This document shows, one piece after another, positions 10,501 to 18,634 of a stretch of DNA of 64,000 nucleotides. A program made the position numbers and the translations under genes. Where the stretch lies: assembly GCA_965200375.1 (NCBI GenBank), contig OZ241353.1, positions 2,542,001 through 2,606,000 of the forward strand, given 5' to 3'. The notes below the pieces were generated by a model that saw only the letters and a program-made list of their open reading frames with translations, ran no database searches and was not told where the DNA came from. The stretch comes from VXYL01 sp965200375. Its GTDB lineage: Bacteria > Pseudomonadota > Gammaproteobacteria > Pseudomonadales > Azotimanducaceae. Numbering within the stretch: the stretch's first letter is position 1; every line of letters begins with the position of its first letter.

Positions 10501-11199
10501 TCGCTCTGCGCCCACGGCGCGATCGGCTTCTGGCCCGCCAACCGCGACGGCGACGACCTGATCGCCTGGCGGAGCGAAGCCCGGGACGAACCGGAGGCCC
10601 GCCTGCACCACCTTCGGGCCCAGCAGGCGAACCGCAGCGTCAACCTGTGCCTGGCGGACTTCGTGGCGCCTCCGCCCGGTGCGGACTACCTAGGCGGCTT
10701 CGCGGTGAGCGTGGGCGATGCCGCGGACTCGGCCGATTCCAGCGCAGCCGCGGACGACTATCGGGACATCATGCGCAAGGCGCTGGCGGACCGGCTGGTG
10801 GAAGCCTTCGCCGAAGCGCTGCACCAGCGCGTGCGCCGGCGGGACTGGGGCTATGCGCCGACGGAGCAGCTGGCCACCGCGGAGCTCATCGCCGAGCGCT
10901 ACGTGGGCATTCGCCCGGCGCCCGGCTATCCGGCCTGCCCGGACCACAGCGAGAAGGCGACGCTGTTCCGCCTGCTGGACGCCACCCGCCACACCGGTGC
11001 GAAGCTGACCGAGAGCTACGCCATGTGGCCAGCGGCGACGGTAGCCGGCTGGTACTTCTCCCACCCCGAAGCCAGGTACTTCGGCGTCGGCCGGATCGGC
11101 GAGGACCAGCTGGCGACCTATGCCGCCCGCAAGGGCGTGGCGCCCGCCGAGGCAGCGCGGTGGCTGTCGTTCTCCCAGCCAGAGCCCGAGACGCCTTGA
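7513..11199 (+). CDS. metH: Cobalamin-dependent methionine synthase
   Basis: The 1228-residue protein has full MetH length and order. The N-terminal homocysteine domain carries the zinc ligands (GLNCALG and GGCCGTTPEH). The pterin-binding domain begins at FVNVGERTNMTGS. The B12 cap and binding domains contain DVHDIG (His near residue 763), the axial ligand to cobalt. The C-terminal AdoMet reactivation domain ends near RYFGVGRIGEDQL. It transfers a methyl group from 5-methyltetrahydrofolate to homocysteine via methylcobalamin in the cytosol. The start MSDQPATSASAAAHPLAQ is the first ATG near the conserved ILVLDGATGTMQQ. I saw no B12-box or S-box riboswitch in the 147 bases upstream. The cobalamin adenosyltransferase at 48015 agrees with B12 use by this organism. 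Confidence 0.97.
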   Translation: MSDQPATSASAAAHPLAQALAERILVLDGATGTMQQAYGLAEEAFRGQRFAGHNAALKGNGDVLSLTRPDVVTAVHRAYLEAGADVVSTNTFSATSIAQAEYGLERAVRDMNLAAADLARKAADAFAADGRPRWVAGVLGPTNRSASISPDVADPGARNVYFEDLAAAYGEAAQALVDGGVDFIMIETVFDTLNAKAALFALDEVFAASGRLPVMVSGTIVDASGRTLSGQTPEAFWTSIRHAEPLIVGLNCALGSAALRPHVEALAAVASTFVSVHPNAGLPNAFGGYDETAEEMAATVGDFIDRGWVNLVGGCCGTTPEHIRALAARARDAAPRVPPAAAEALTLSGLEALDITPDSLFVNVGERTNMTGSARFRRLIKAGDFAAALDIARQQVENGAQIIDVNMDEGMTDGVAAMRRFLALAMSEPDIARVPVMIDSSDWRVIEAGLRCVQGRSVVNSISLKGGEGDFLDQARLCRRYGAAVVVMAFDEDGQADTLERRQAIFRRCYRLLAEEAGLAPEDLIFDANVFAIATGIDAHNAYGRDFIAAVRWLAATYPRCRTSGGISNVSFSFRGNDRVREAIHAVFLYHAVAAGLTMGIVNAGQLAIYEELPADLREAVEDAVLWRRSDAGERLLAVAERYSGRGQARGEADQAWREAPVAERLRHALVHGVDRHVVADTEEARLAAKRPIDVIEGPLMDGMNAVGDLFGAGKMFLPQVVKSARVMKLAVAHLVPFIEAEKSAGARSNGSIVMATVKGDVHDIGKNIVGVVLECNNFEVHDLGVMVPAEKILDTAEAIGADMVGLSGLITPSLEEMVHVASEMQRRGMAMPLLIGGATTSKAHTAVKIDPAYEQPVVYVPDASRSVGVCQSLMSAERRGTFLEDLATDYDKVRQRTAAGRRNRPLRPYAEAARRGFSWRWESYAPPRPPRLGVQALRNFPLAELVPFIDWTPFFRTWELAGRFPAILSDPVVGDAARDLYRDAEAQLAEIVGDGSLCAHGAIGFWPANRDGDDLIAWRSEARDEPEARLHHLRAQQANRSVNLCLADFVAPPPGADYLGGFAVSVGDAADSADSSAAADDYRDIMRKALADRLVEAFAEALHQRVRRRDWGYAPTEQLATAELIAERYVGIRPAPGYPACPDHSEKATLFRLLDATRHTGAKLTESYAMWPAATVAGWYFSHPEARYFGVGRIGEDQLATYAARKGVAPAEAARWLSFSQPEPETP

Positions 11200-11227
11200 C
11201 CCCGTGCCGAAGGGGCGCTGGCTGTAC

Positions 11228-11482
11228 GCGCCGAGTTGCGCAGCAGGCCGCCCGCGGTGCCGGTGGCCGGCCGGCGTGCGCCGAGTTGCGCAGCAACTCG
11301 AACGCGCCGCGCTTTAGCGCGGTGCGCCGCGACAGATGGTGCCGGGCCGGCGTGCGCCGAGTTGCGCAGCAACTCGAACGCGCCGCGCCAAGCGCGGCGC
11401 GCCGCGACAGATGGTGGCCGGGGCCGGTACGCGCCGAGTTGCGCAGCAACTCGAACGCGCCGCGCTTCTAGCGCGGCGCGCC
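11228..11482. repeat. Tandem array of about 76-bp GC-rich palindromic repeats at the metH 3' end
   Basis: The motif GCGCCGAGTTGCGCAGCA recurs at 11228, 11278, 11354 and 11431. The last three copies form a 76-77 bp tandem unit, and the first is truncated and diverged. Each full unit holds the perfect hairpin GAGTTGC-GCA-GCAACTC, then AACGCGCCGCGC with a second inverted repeat ending in GCGCGGCGCGCC. No T-run follows. The array fills the gap between the convergent metH and substrate-binding-protein genes, so it may act as a bidirectional terminator or mRNA 3'-end stabiliser. Confidence 0.9.
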
Positions 11483-12660
11483 TCAGCCGTCGCTGGGCGC
11501 GAACCGGCGCCAGTCCTTAAGCGGCACGAAGCGGCCGTCCTGCACCACCGTGTAGTACACGCGCAACAGGCCCTGGCGCCGGTCCGGCGAGAACGATGCC
11601 CGTTCGCCGACGCCGAGGTCCAGGTCCTGCAGGGTGAACACGGCGCGCTCCAGCCCTTCGCGGCTCGGTTCGCCCTCCAGACGCCTCAGGATCTCCACCA
11701 TCAGCTTGGCGTTCAGGAAGCCCTCGAGGGCCGCGAAACTGTGGGTGAAGGGCTCGTAGCCGTCCGTCTGCAGGTGGGCCGGCGGCTGCGGATCGTGCTT
11801 CTCGACCAGCTGCCGGTACTCGCGCACCACGTCGATGGCGTCGTCCTCGTAGCTCGGCACCACTTGCGAATGAACCAGCAGATCGGTGTAGCGCTCCACG
11901 TCGTCGCGGCGCTCGGCGATGAGCTGCAGGAGGTTCTCGCTGCCGACGAACGACAGGTTGGCGATGGGCACATGCAGGCCGCCGTCCACGGCGTCCCGCA
12001 GCAGGGCCGCACAGGCGGCGTAGGAGCCCACGCAGATCACGGCGTCCGGGTCCGCGGCCTTCAGCGTCTCCACCTGCGGCGACATCGACAGCACGAAGGG
12101 GTCGCCGCGCCGGTAGCTCGCCTCGCCGGCCAGCTGCTCGCCCCGCCGCGCAGCGCTTCGCGGACGCCAGCCGAGCCGCTGCGCCCGTAGTCGTCGTCCT
12201 GGTAGAAGACGACGATGCGTTCGCAGCCGACGTCCAAGAGGTTGTCCACCAGGCCGGCGGTCTCGGCCCGGTAGGACGGGCGCAGATTGAAGGCGAACTC
12301 GCCGTAGGGCGGGTCCCGCTGCGGCTGTGCGCCGCTGAACGGGAAGAACAGGTAGAGGTGTTCGTCCTGATGGGCCTGCAGCAGCGGCAGCACCCGCGCC
12401 ACGGTAGGCGTGCCGACGTAGCCGAACAGAGCGAACACCTGCTCGTCCGCCATCAGCGCCGCGGTGTTCTTGACGCAGCGGTCCGGCTGGTAGCCGTCGT
12501 CGCAGGTGCGCAGGACGATGCGCCGCCCGTCCACGCCGCCGTCCGCGTTCACCTGCTCGAAACAGGCGCTCGCGCCGCGGTAGAGCTCGTTGCCAAGGCC
12601 CCGGGACGGCCCCGAGAAAGCCGCCGACATGCCCAGCACGATCTCGTCTCTTGATGCCAT
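11483..12660 (-). pseudogene. ABC-type branched-chain amino-acid-like substrate-binding protein, one frameshift
   Basis: The N-terminal half (12660 to about 12145) reads DEIVLGMSAAFSGPSRGLGNELYRG followed by NADGGVDGRRIVL and an ALFGYVGTPT segment, the start of a periplasmic-binding-protein type 1 fold (Peripla_BP_6, LivJ-like). Near 12140-12150, in a GGCGGGGCGAG context, homology moves to the neighbouring frame, which continues LAGEASYRRGD, DAVICVGSYAACAALLRD and a normal C-terminus to TGA at 11483. Restoring one base gives a full-length protein of about 392 residues. The ATG at 12660 has a GGGAG ribosome-binding site, but no signal peptide lies before the mature domain, which is odd for a periplasmic protein. 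No permease or ATPase genes are adjacent. A sequencing indel in the G-run is plausible. Confidence 0.75.
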
Positions 12661-12683
12661 AGGAGCACTCCCTCTGTCGAACT

Positions 12684-13880
12684 TCAGGTCGCCGTGCGCA
12701 GCGGCACGGTGTAGGACTTGAGCTCATGCACGAACTCGGCAAGCGCGCCGATGCCGGAGCTCTCGGCGGCGGCGCACCAGTCTCGAAACGCCTTGAGCAT
12801 GTCCTCGCCGCCGGTGCCGCGCTTGGCCCAGACGGCGTTCAGTTCCAGGCGCTTCTCGTAGATGGTCTTCAGCAGCGGGCTGGACTCCACGATGGCCTTG
12901 ATGTCGCGGCGGTCCCGGTCGCCGACCATCACTTCCTCGCGGCAGAGGACATGCCTGGCGCGCCGCAGCAGCTGCCGGGCGGAGGCATCGGCGCGGCCGA
13001 GCTCCTGCTTCACCAGCGGCGCCACCACGCGCTCGGCGTAGCGGGCCATCACCCGGAAGCGGTCGTTCAGCGCGCCCCATGCCGTGTCCATGTCGATGTG
13101 CGCCTTGTCGTGCTGGCGCGCCACCACCGGCCCGGTGGAACGCGGCGTCGCCAAGCCCAAGGCGGCGAACAGCCGGATCCACAGCCAGCCGATGTCGAAC
13201 TCCCAGGGCTTCACGGACAGCTTGGCGGAGTTGGGGTAGGTGTGGTGGTTGTTGTGCAGCTCCTCGCCGCCGATCAGGATGCCCCAGGGGAGGATGTTCC
13301 TGGCGGCGTCCGGCGTCTCGAAGTTGCGGTAGCCGGTGTGGTGGCAGACCCCGTTGATGACGCCGGCGGCCAGTATCGGGATCCACAGCATCTGCACGGC
13401 CCACACCAGAATGCCGACGCTGCCGAACAGCGCCAGGTTCACGGCGCCCATGGTGCCGATGCCGAGATAGGGATGCGCCACGAACACGTTGCGCTCCCAC
13501 CAGTCCTCCGGAGTGCCGCGCCCGTACTTGGCCAGCGTCTCCGGCGTGCTGCCGGCGCGGTAGTACTCCGTGCCGCGCCAGAAGATCTCCCGCAGGCCGT
13601 GGATCTGCGGGCTGTGCGGATCGTCCTCGGTTTCGGTGGTGGCATGGTGCTTGCGATGCACCGCGGTCCACTCCTTGGTGATCATGCCGGTGGTCAGCCA
13701 CAGCCACAGGCGGAAGAAGAAGGCGAGGCCGGGGTGCAGGTCCACGGCCCGGTGCGCCGAGTGGCGATGCAGGTACACCGTCACCGCCACGATGGTGACG
13801 TGGGTGACCGCCAGCGTGTAGGCCACCGCGGCGGGCACCGACGGCCCCGCCAGCCCGTACCACCAGTCCATCCAGTTCAA
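12684..13880 (-). CDS. desA: Membrane acyl-lipid/acyl-CoA delta-9-type fatty acid desaturase (DesA-like)
   Basis: The 398-residue integral membrane desaturase has all three histidine boxes for the diiron centre: HRHSAHR (38-44), HRKHH (75-79) and EELHNNHH (206-213), separated by hydrophobic segments. It should introduce a cis double bond into membrane acyl chains, using O2 and electrons from a ferredoxin or rubredoxin partner that is not encoded nearby. Residues from about 300 to the end form the charged C-terminal domain seen in Pseudomonas-type DesA proteins of about 394 residues. The TTG at 13880 is preferred because AGGAG lies 6 bases before it; the ATG at 13871 would sit 15 bases from that site. 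It lies upstream of the frameshifted binding protein with a 23-bp gap. Confidence 0.9.
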   Translation of the reverse strand: MNWMDWWYGLAGPSVPAAVAYTLAVTHVTIVAVTVYLHRHSAHRAVDLHPGLAFFFRLWLWLTTGMITKEWTAVHRKHHATTETEDDPHSPQIHGLREIFWRGTEYYRAGSTPETLAKYGRGTPEDWWERNVFVAHPYLGIGTMGAVNLALFGSVGILVWAVQMLWIPILAAGVINGVCHHTGYRNFETPDAARNILPWGILIGGEELHNNHHTYPNSAKLSVKPWEFDIGWLWIRLFAALGLATPRSTGPVVARQHDKAHIDMDTAWGALNDRFRVMARYAERVVAPLVKQELGRADASARQLLRRARHVLCREEVMVGDRDRRDIKAIVESSPLLKTIYEKRLELNAVWAKRGTGGEDMLKAFRDWCAAAESSGIGALAEFVHELKSYTVPLRTAT

Positions 13881-14033
13881 GCTCGTCTCCTAGCGTTCGG
13901 CGCAGCCGTTGGCGGCGTGCGCGGATAATGGCAAGTCGAAGGCCGGAAAGCCACCGCCTGCACGGGACCTGCGGGCACAGACCGTAGCACGGCGCACGGG
14001 CACAGCCGCAAAGGCGAGCCGCGGGGCCACTTT

Positions 14034-16583
14034 TTATCGGGGCGGGTAGCCGCCTATCCAGATCGGGCTGCTCCAGGCCATGCTGTCGTTGGCCTGGACC
14101 ACCCTGACGTAGTAGTAGTCGCCGTGGCGTTCGCCGTGGTCCGTGAACGCGAAGGAGACGTCCGTCTCGCCGCTGGCAACGATGCGGCGCAGGGTCACGG
14201 TGTCCTGGTAGCCGCCCGTGGGCAGCGTGGCTTGCACCGCGCCGCGGCGCAGGTCCCGCAGCGCCAGCGTGGCCTCCATCGGTGGCGTCTCCTGGTGGCT
14301 GCGGAAGCGCGGCGGACCGCCGCCGAACTCGCGCCCGCTGTGCAGCCGCAGCCGCAGCTGCGCGCTCCGGCGCACGTCCTTCAAGGCGAGCCTGATGGTG
14401 CTGGTGCCGCCCCGGGTGATGGTGTTGAACGCGAAGCCGGAACCGTCGGTCACGTCCACGGTCTCGGCGTAGGCGCGGTGGTAGTTGGCGCCCTCGGCGG
14501 CGGCGATGCGGGCGTCCTGGATGCTCGCGATGCCGTGCCAGCGCCGCCAGCCCCGTGGGTTGTCGCCGGGGTGGTACGGCTGCGACGGCGACGAGAAGAC
14601 GAGCAGGTAGTCGCCGTCGCCGGCCTGCGGCGCGGCGTCCGTCAGCCCTTCCTGCTGCCAGATCGCTTCGCCGTTGCGCACCACGGCCACGCGCTTGACG
14701 GGTGCCGTGCCGATCACGCGACCGGCGAGGCGCCGTTCCTCGGCGAACGGGATGCGGGTGCCCATTTCGGCGCCGTTCACGGCGAAGTCCAGAATCATGC
14801 GCTCGCCTGTGGTGGCGTAGCTGGCGCGGTTCCTCATGGCGTCGAACAGCGCGTCGCGGGTCCTCTCCGGGGCCCTCAGCGCCCCCAGGCCGCCGCGCTG
14901 CGACAGCGAACCGCCTTGGGGCGCGCTGTAGCCCGGCTGGCTCAAGTGGTTGTCGCTGGCGGCCACGAATCCCACCTGGTGGCCGTGGTCGAGGTACATC
15001 CGCCCGAACCACTCGAAGGTGCCGTGCTGCGACATCACCTCCACCAGGGGTTCTAGGGCCGGATCGCTCAGCCGGTAGTCGCCGGCCTGGTGGGCGTGGG
15101 GGATGACCACCACGTCCTCGGCGCGGTGGCGGGCGCGCAGGCCTTGGTAGAGGGCGGAGAGCGTGGCGAAGAACGGCGCCGGCACGCGGCGGCGGTCCGC
15201 CGCGGTGCGGAACAGCACGTTGTGGTGGCCGCCCTGGAAGTTGCCCACGGTCCACTCGTAGCCCAGAAACGCCACGAAGTCGTCGCTGGAGAACCGCCGG
15301 ACGTTGTCGGCGAGCACGTTCCACTCGGCGTCGTCGGTCCAGATGTCGTGCTCCGAGTGGCTCACGTAGTCCAGCCGGGCGTCGTCCCGGGCCCAGCGCA
15401 TGAACCGCTCGGCGGTGCCGATGCCCTCGGCGAACCCGGAGTGGCCGTGGGTGTCGCCCCAGTAGATGCGCCGCCGCGGCGCCGCCTCCGCCAGCACCGG
15501 GTTGGCGGCGCCGACGATGCCGCCGTCTGTGCTGCGGATGGCGAAGCGGTATACGCCAGGCGCATCGACGCGCACTCCGGCGATGTCCACCAGCGCCGCG
15601 GCGCCCTCGGGCACGGTGGCTAGCGGCTCGCCGTTCATGGCCACCTGCCAGCCAGGGAGCGGCCCGGTGGCGCGGTTGTAGTAGCGATCCTGGGCGCGCA
15701 GGCGCAGCGTGAACGGCTCGCCGACGGCCACGATCGACGGCGCGAAGCCGTGGACGCCGGCCACGCCGCCGCCGACGACTTCGATGGGCGCAATCGGCAG
15801 GCTTGTCGGTTCGCCGCCGCCGTCGAAGTCGACATACAGCGGCAGCGGCATGCGGTCGGTCGAGAAGGTCGGCAGACGCAACCCTCGGCCGCCGCCGCCG
15901 GTGTCGCCGTAGGTGATCGTCACCCGGTCGCCGGCCGTGAGCTGGCCCGAGATCACGCGGAACACCAGGGCCGGCTGGGGGCGGCGAAAGCCGCCGTGCA
16001 TGCCGGCCAGCGGCACGGCGTCCTTGGCGAAACGCACGGCGGCGTTGGTGGACGCCACGGTCACGTAGTCGTCCGCGGTTTCGTCCTCGGTCTGGAAGGC
16101 GAAGCCGGTCATGAAGTGCCGCGCCACCACGAAGCCGCCGCCGGGTTCGATGTCCTTGGCGCCCACGGTGTAGGTCTGGCGGATGGTGGCGTGGCTGCCG
16201 GCGACGAAGGGGCCGAGCTCCGCCGTCAGCGGGCCGATGGCCTCCGGCTGCTCGTCGAGCAGCGCCAGTTCGCGGATCGCGGGATCCAGCCGGGCGATGC
16301 GGCCGGGGCTGTCCGGGTAGGCGAGCACCCCGGCAGCCACCTGGGTCGCGTTCACCGGCACGTAGCGGCCGTCCAGAGCATAGGCGTTCACCCACGCCCA
16401 CAGCGTCTCGGCGCGTTGGCGGGCGTTGGCGGCGCTGCTCGGCGCTCGCCGCACGTCCGCCTTCAGCGCTTCCACCGCGGTCCGCAGCTCGGGGCGCAGA
16501 TAGTCCGCCGGGGCCGCTTCGGCGGCGATGCCGGGGCGGGCAGCCAGCAGGCACAGGCAGATCGCGGCGGCGCTGGCTCTCAA
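14034..16583 (-). CDS. Exported DUF3604 family protein (PHP-like metal-dependent hydrolase)
   Basis: The 849-residue protein starts at TTG 16583, overlapping the stop of the upstream peptidase gene by 4 bases (TTGA). This start yields a signal peptide (RASAAAICLCLLAARPGIAAEA). The N-terminal half is beta-rich. The core from about residue 370 reads YWGDTHGHSGF, then DYVSHSEHD, VVIPHAHQAG and FVAASDNHLSQPG, the His/Asp metal-ligand pattern of DUF3604 proteins, which resemble PHP phosphoesterases. The C-terminus is an immunoglobulin-like beta region. Translational coupling with the M3 peptidase suggests shared expression. Family activity is not firmly established; a periplasmic or extracellular hydrolase acting on phosphorylated or sulfated substrates is only inference. 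Confidence 0.85.
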   Translation of the reverse strand: MRASAAAICLCLLAARPGIAAEAAPADYLRPELRTAVEALKADVRRAPSSAANARQRAETLWAWVNAYALDGRYVPVNATQVAAGVLAYPDSPGRIARLDPAIRELALLDEQPEAIGPLTAELGPFVAGSHATIRQTYTVGAKDIEPGGGFVVARHFMTGFAFQTEDETADDYVTVASTNAAVRFAKDAVPLAGMHGGFRRPQPALVFRVISGQLTAGDRVTITYGDTGGGGRGLRLPTFSTDRMPLPLYVDFDGGGEPTSLPIAPIEVVGGGVAGVHGFAPSIVAVGEPFTLRLRAQDRYYNRATGPLPGWQVAMNGEPLATVPEGAAALVDIAGVRVDAPGVYRFAIRSTDGGIVGAANPVLAEAAPRRRIYWGDTHGHSGFAEGIGTAERFMRWARDDARLDYVSHSEHDIWTDDAEWNVLADNVRRFSSDDFVAFLGYEWTVGNFQGGHHNVLFRTAADRRRVPAPFFATLSALYQGLRARHRAEDVVVIPHAHQAGDYRLSDPALEPLVEVMSQHGTFEWFGRMYLDHGHQVGFVAASDNHLSQPGYSAPQGGSLSQRGGLGALRAPERTRDALFDAMRNRASYATTGERMILDFAVNGAEMGTRIPFAEERRLAGRVIGTAPVKRVAVVRNGEAIWQQEGLTDAAPQAGDGDYLLVFSSPSQPYHPGDNPRGWRRWHGIASIQDARIAAAEGANYHRAYAETVDVTDGSGFAFNTITRGGTSTIRLALKDVRRSAQLRLRLHSGREFGGGPPRFRSHQETPPMEATLALRDLRRGAVQATLPTGGYQDTVTLRRIVASGETDVSFAFTDHGERHGDYYYVRVVQANDSMAWSSPIWIGGYPPR

Positions 16584-18433
16584 ACCGGGCCTTCCTTGTC
16601 GGTTTCCTCGGCAGTCTCCTCGACGAGCCGTTCCAAGAGGTCGATGCGCGGCGCGAGGGTCGCCAGGGTGTCGCGCCAGAACGCCGGCCGGGCGAGGTCC
16701 ACGTCCAGGTGCTTGGCGGCCAGGTCTTCGGCCGTCATGCGCCCGGTGTCGCGCAGCAGCGCCCGATAGCGGGGGAAGAACTCGTCGCCGAGCGCTTGCC
16801 GACGGCCGTGGACGCCGAGGCTGAACAGGTAGCCGAACAGGTAGGGGAAGTTGTAGAAGCTCAAGTCCGCGATGTAGAAGTGCAGCTTGCTGGCCCAGAA
16901 CAGCGGGTCCGGTTCCGCCAGGCAGTCTCCGTACCAGCGCCGCCAGGCGGCGGCCATGCGCTCGCAGAGTTCCGCCGGCAGCAGCGGCCGCTCCGCCCTC
17001 GCCTCGTAGAGCTCGCGCTCGAAGGTGAAGCGGGCGGGAATGTTCAGCAGGAACGCCGTCAGGGCGGTGGCTTCCTCCCAGACGATGGCGAGCCTGGCGG
17101 CCGGGGTTTCGGCGCGGGCCAGGAGGGCGTCGCGCACCACGCTCTCGCCGAAGGTGCTCGCCGTCTCGGCCACCGCCATGCCGTAGCCGCACTGGCTGTC
17201 GGGCAGGTCCCGCATGGTCCAGGCGTGGAAGGCGTGGCCGAGCTCGTGGGCGAGCACGATGGCGTCGTTGGCGCTGCCGGTGTAGGTCATGTACACCCGA
17301 GGCGTGCGCGAGCGCCGGAACTCGGTGCAGTAGGCGCCGGGGCGCTTGCGCGGCCCGACGGTGCCTTCGATCCAGCGCTTGGCCGCCATCATGCGCACGA
17401 AGTCGCCCATCTGCGGTTCCACCCGGCCGTAGGCGTCGGCAATGAGCTCCACGGCTTCGGCGTAGGGCAGCGGCCGTTCTTCGCCCCGGGCCGGGGACGG
17501 GGCGCGCATGTCCCAGGGCGCGTAGCGGCTCTTGCCGTACGCCCTGGCTTGCAGGTGGGCTGCCCGCCTCGCCAGCGGCGCCCCTTCCTCGGCCACTTCG
17601 AGGAGCGACTCGAGGGTCCTGGCGTCGATGCGGTTGTCGTGCAGCGGCGCGTCCAGAAAGTGGACCGGACGGTCCGGTCCGGCGCGCTGGGCGCACATCT
17701 CCAAGCGCCAGCCGGCGATGGCGTTGATTGCCGCAGCGCAGGACTCGCCGTGCTCTTCCCAAGCGGCGTTGATGGCTCGCCAGGCCCGTTCCCGGCGCGC
17801 CTCGTCGGCGCCGAGCAGCAAGCCGGTGGCCTCCGCCAGGCCCAGGCGTCGCGTCCGGCCGTCGCCGGCCACGTCGCAGTCGCAGGCGATGGTGCCGGCC
17901 AGCTGGTCGTAGAGCCGCCCCCATGCCTTGATGCCGTCCTGGGCCAGGCCGGCGACGAGGTTCTCCTGGGCCAGCGGCAGCAGTTCGCGGCGCCGTCGCC
18001 GGGCGTGGCGTAGCTGGAACTCGGAGGGCGCGACCGCGGCATCGGCCAGGTAGGCATCGACGGCCGCGTCCGAAGCGCGCAGCTGGAACTGGCGCAGCGG
18101 CTCCGCAGCGGCGGCGAGGCGCTTGTCCACGGCCTGCAGCCGGCCGAGGAGCTGCGCCGCCGCTTCGTCCTTGCTGTCCACGCTCAGGCGGCACTCGGCG
18201 TGGGTTTCGAGATCCGCGGCGATGCGCTCCGCCTGCTCGGCCAGCTTGAAGACCGCTTGGGCCGCGGCGACCGTGCCCGCGGCCGCTTGGTTCGCGCCGG
18301 CCAGCTCGACGTGCCGGGCCTCGATGGCAGCCACCAGGTCCGTCAGCTCCGCAAGAGCCGCCTCCAGCGCCGCCGAATCTCCGGCCGCGAACTCGCTGTC
18401 GAGATCCCAGCTTTTTCCCTGTTCCTTCGGCAT
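16580..18433 (-). CDS. pepF: M3 family oligoendopeptidase (PepF-like)
   Basis: The 617-residue zinc peptidase of the thimet/oligopeptidase F family carries the motif HELGHAFHAW (HExxH, about residue 395) followed by ETASTFGESVV, which supplies the third ligand Glu. It should cleave short peptides in the cytosol; there is no signal peptide. The start at 18433 (MPKEQGKSWDLDSEF) has GGAGG five bases upstream; an in-frame ATG at 18445 would place the ribosome-binding site inside the gene. The protein ends in an acidic tail. It overlaps the following DUF3604 gene by 4 bases and is divergent from the diiron cluster across about 200 bases. Confidence 0.9.
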   Translation of the reverse strand: MPKEQGKSWDLDSEFAAGDSAALEAALAELTDLVAAIEARHVELAGANQAAAGTVAAAQAVFKLAEQAERIAADLETHAECRLSVDSKDEAAAQLLGRLQAVDKRLAAAAEPLRQFQLRASDAAVDAYLADAAVAPSEFQLRHARRRRRELLPLAQENLVAGLAQDGIKAWGRLYDQLAGTIACDCDVAGDGRTRRLGLAEATGLLLGADEARRERAWRAINAAWEEHGESCAAAINAIAGWRLEMCAQRAGPDRPVHFLDAPLHDNRIDARTLESLLEVAEEGAPLARRAAHLQARAYGKSRYAPWDMRAPSPARGEERPLPYAEAVELIADAYGRVEPQMGDFVRMMAAKRWIEGTVGPRKRPGAYCTEFRRSRTPRVYMTYTGSANDAIVLAHELGHAFHAWTMRDLPDSQCGYGMAVAETASTFGESVVRDALLARAETPAARLAIVWEEATALTAFLLNIPARFTFERELYEARAERPLLPAELCERMAAAWRRWYGDCLAEPDPLFWASKLHFYIADLSFYNFPYLFGYLFSLGVHGRRQALGDEFFPRYRALLRDTGRMTAEDLAAKHLDVDLARPAFWRDTLATLAPRIDLLERLVEETAEETDKEGPV

Positions 18434-18568
18434 TGGGTCCTCCATAGCCTCGCTGGCTGGCGATGGCGCCGCCCGCGTTGCGGATGATGCCGACTTCCCC
18501 GACACGGCGCTTGAGTCTCTGCGGTCCCTCTCCGCCCTCCTCTCCCCCGCGTCCCCCGCGCCCCGTCT

Positions 18569-18597
18569 GCGACATGGCTGGCAACAGGCGCTATAGT
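18569..18597 (+). promoter_or_regulatory. Possible sigma-70 promoter for the diiron cluster
   Basis: GCGACA (18569-18574) and TATAGT (18592-18597) are separated by 17 bases, 37 bases before the first diiron gene. The -10 is a good match and the -35 is partial. This is the only promoter-like pair I found in the divergent gap. Confidence 0.4.
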
Positions 18598-18634
18598 CCT
18601 GCGCTTGGCTATCGTTTGAGGCAGACAAGCAGCG

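Noticed and set aside
11228..11482. Possible CRISPR array
   Set aside because: The sequence between the conserved words is itself repeated, so there are no unique spacers, and no cas genes are present.
12724..16554. A 1276-codon open frame on the minus strand
   Set aside because: Lies out of frame under the desaturase and DUF3604 genes, with Arg/Pro/Ala noise composition.
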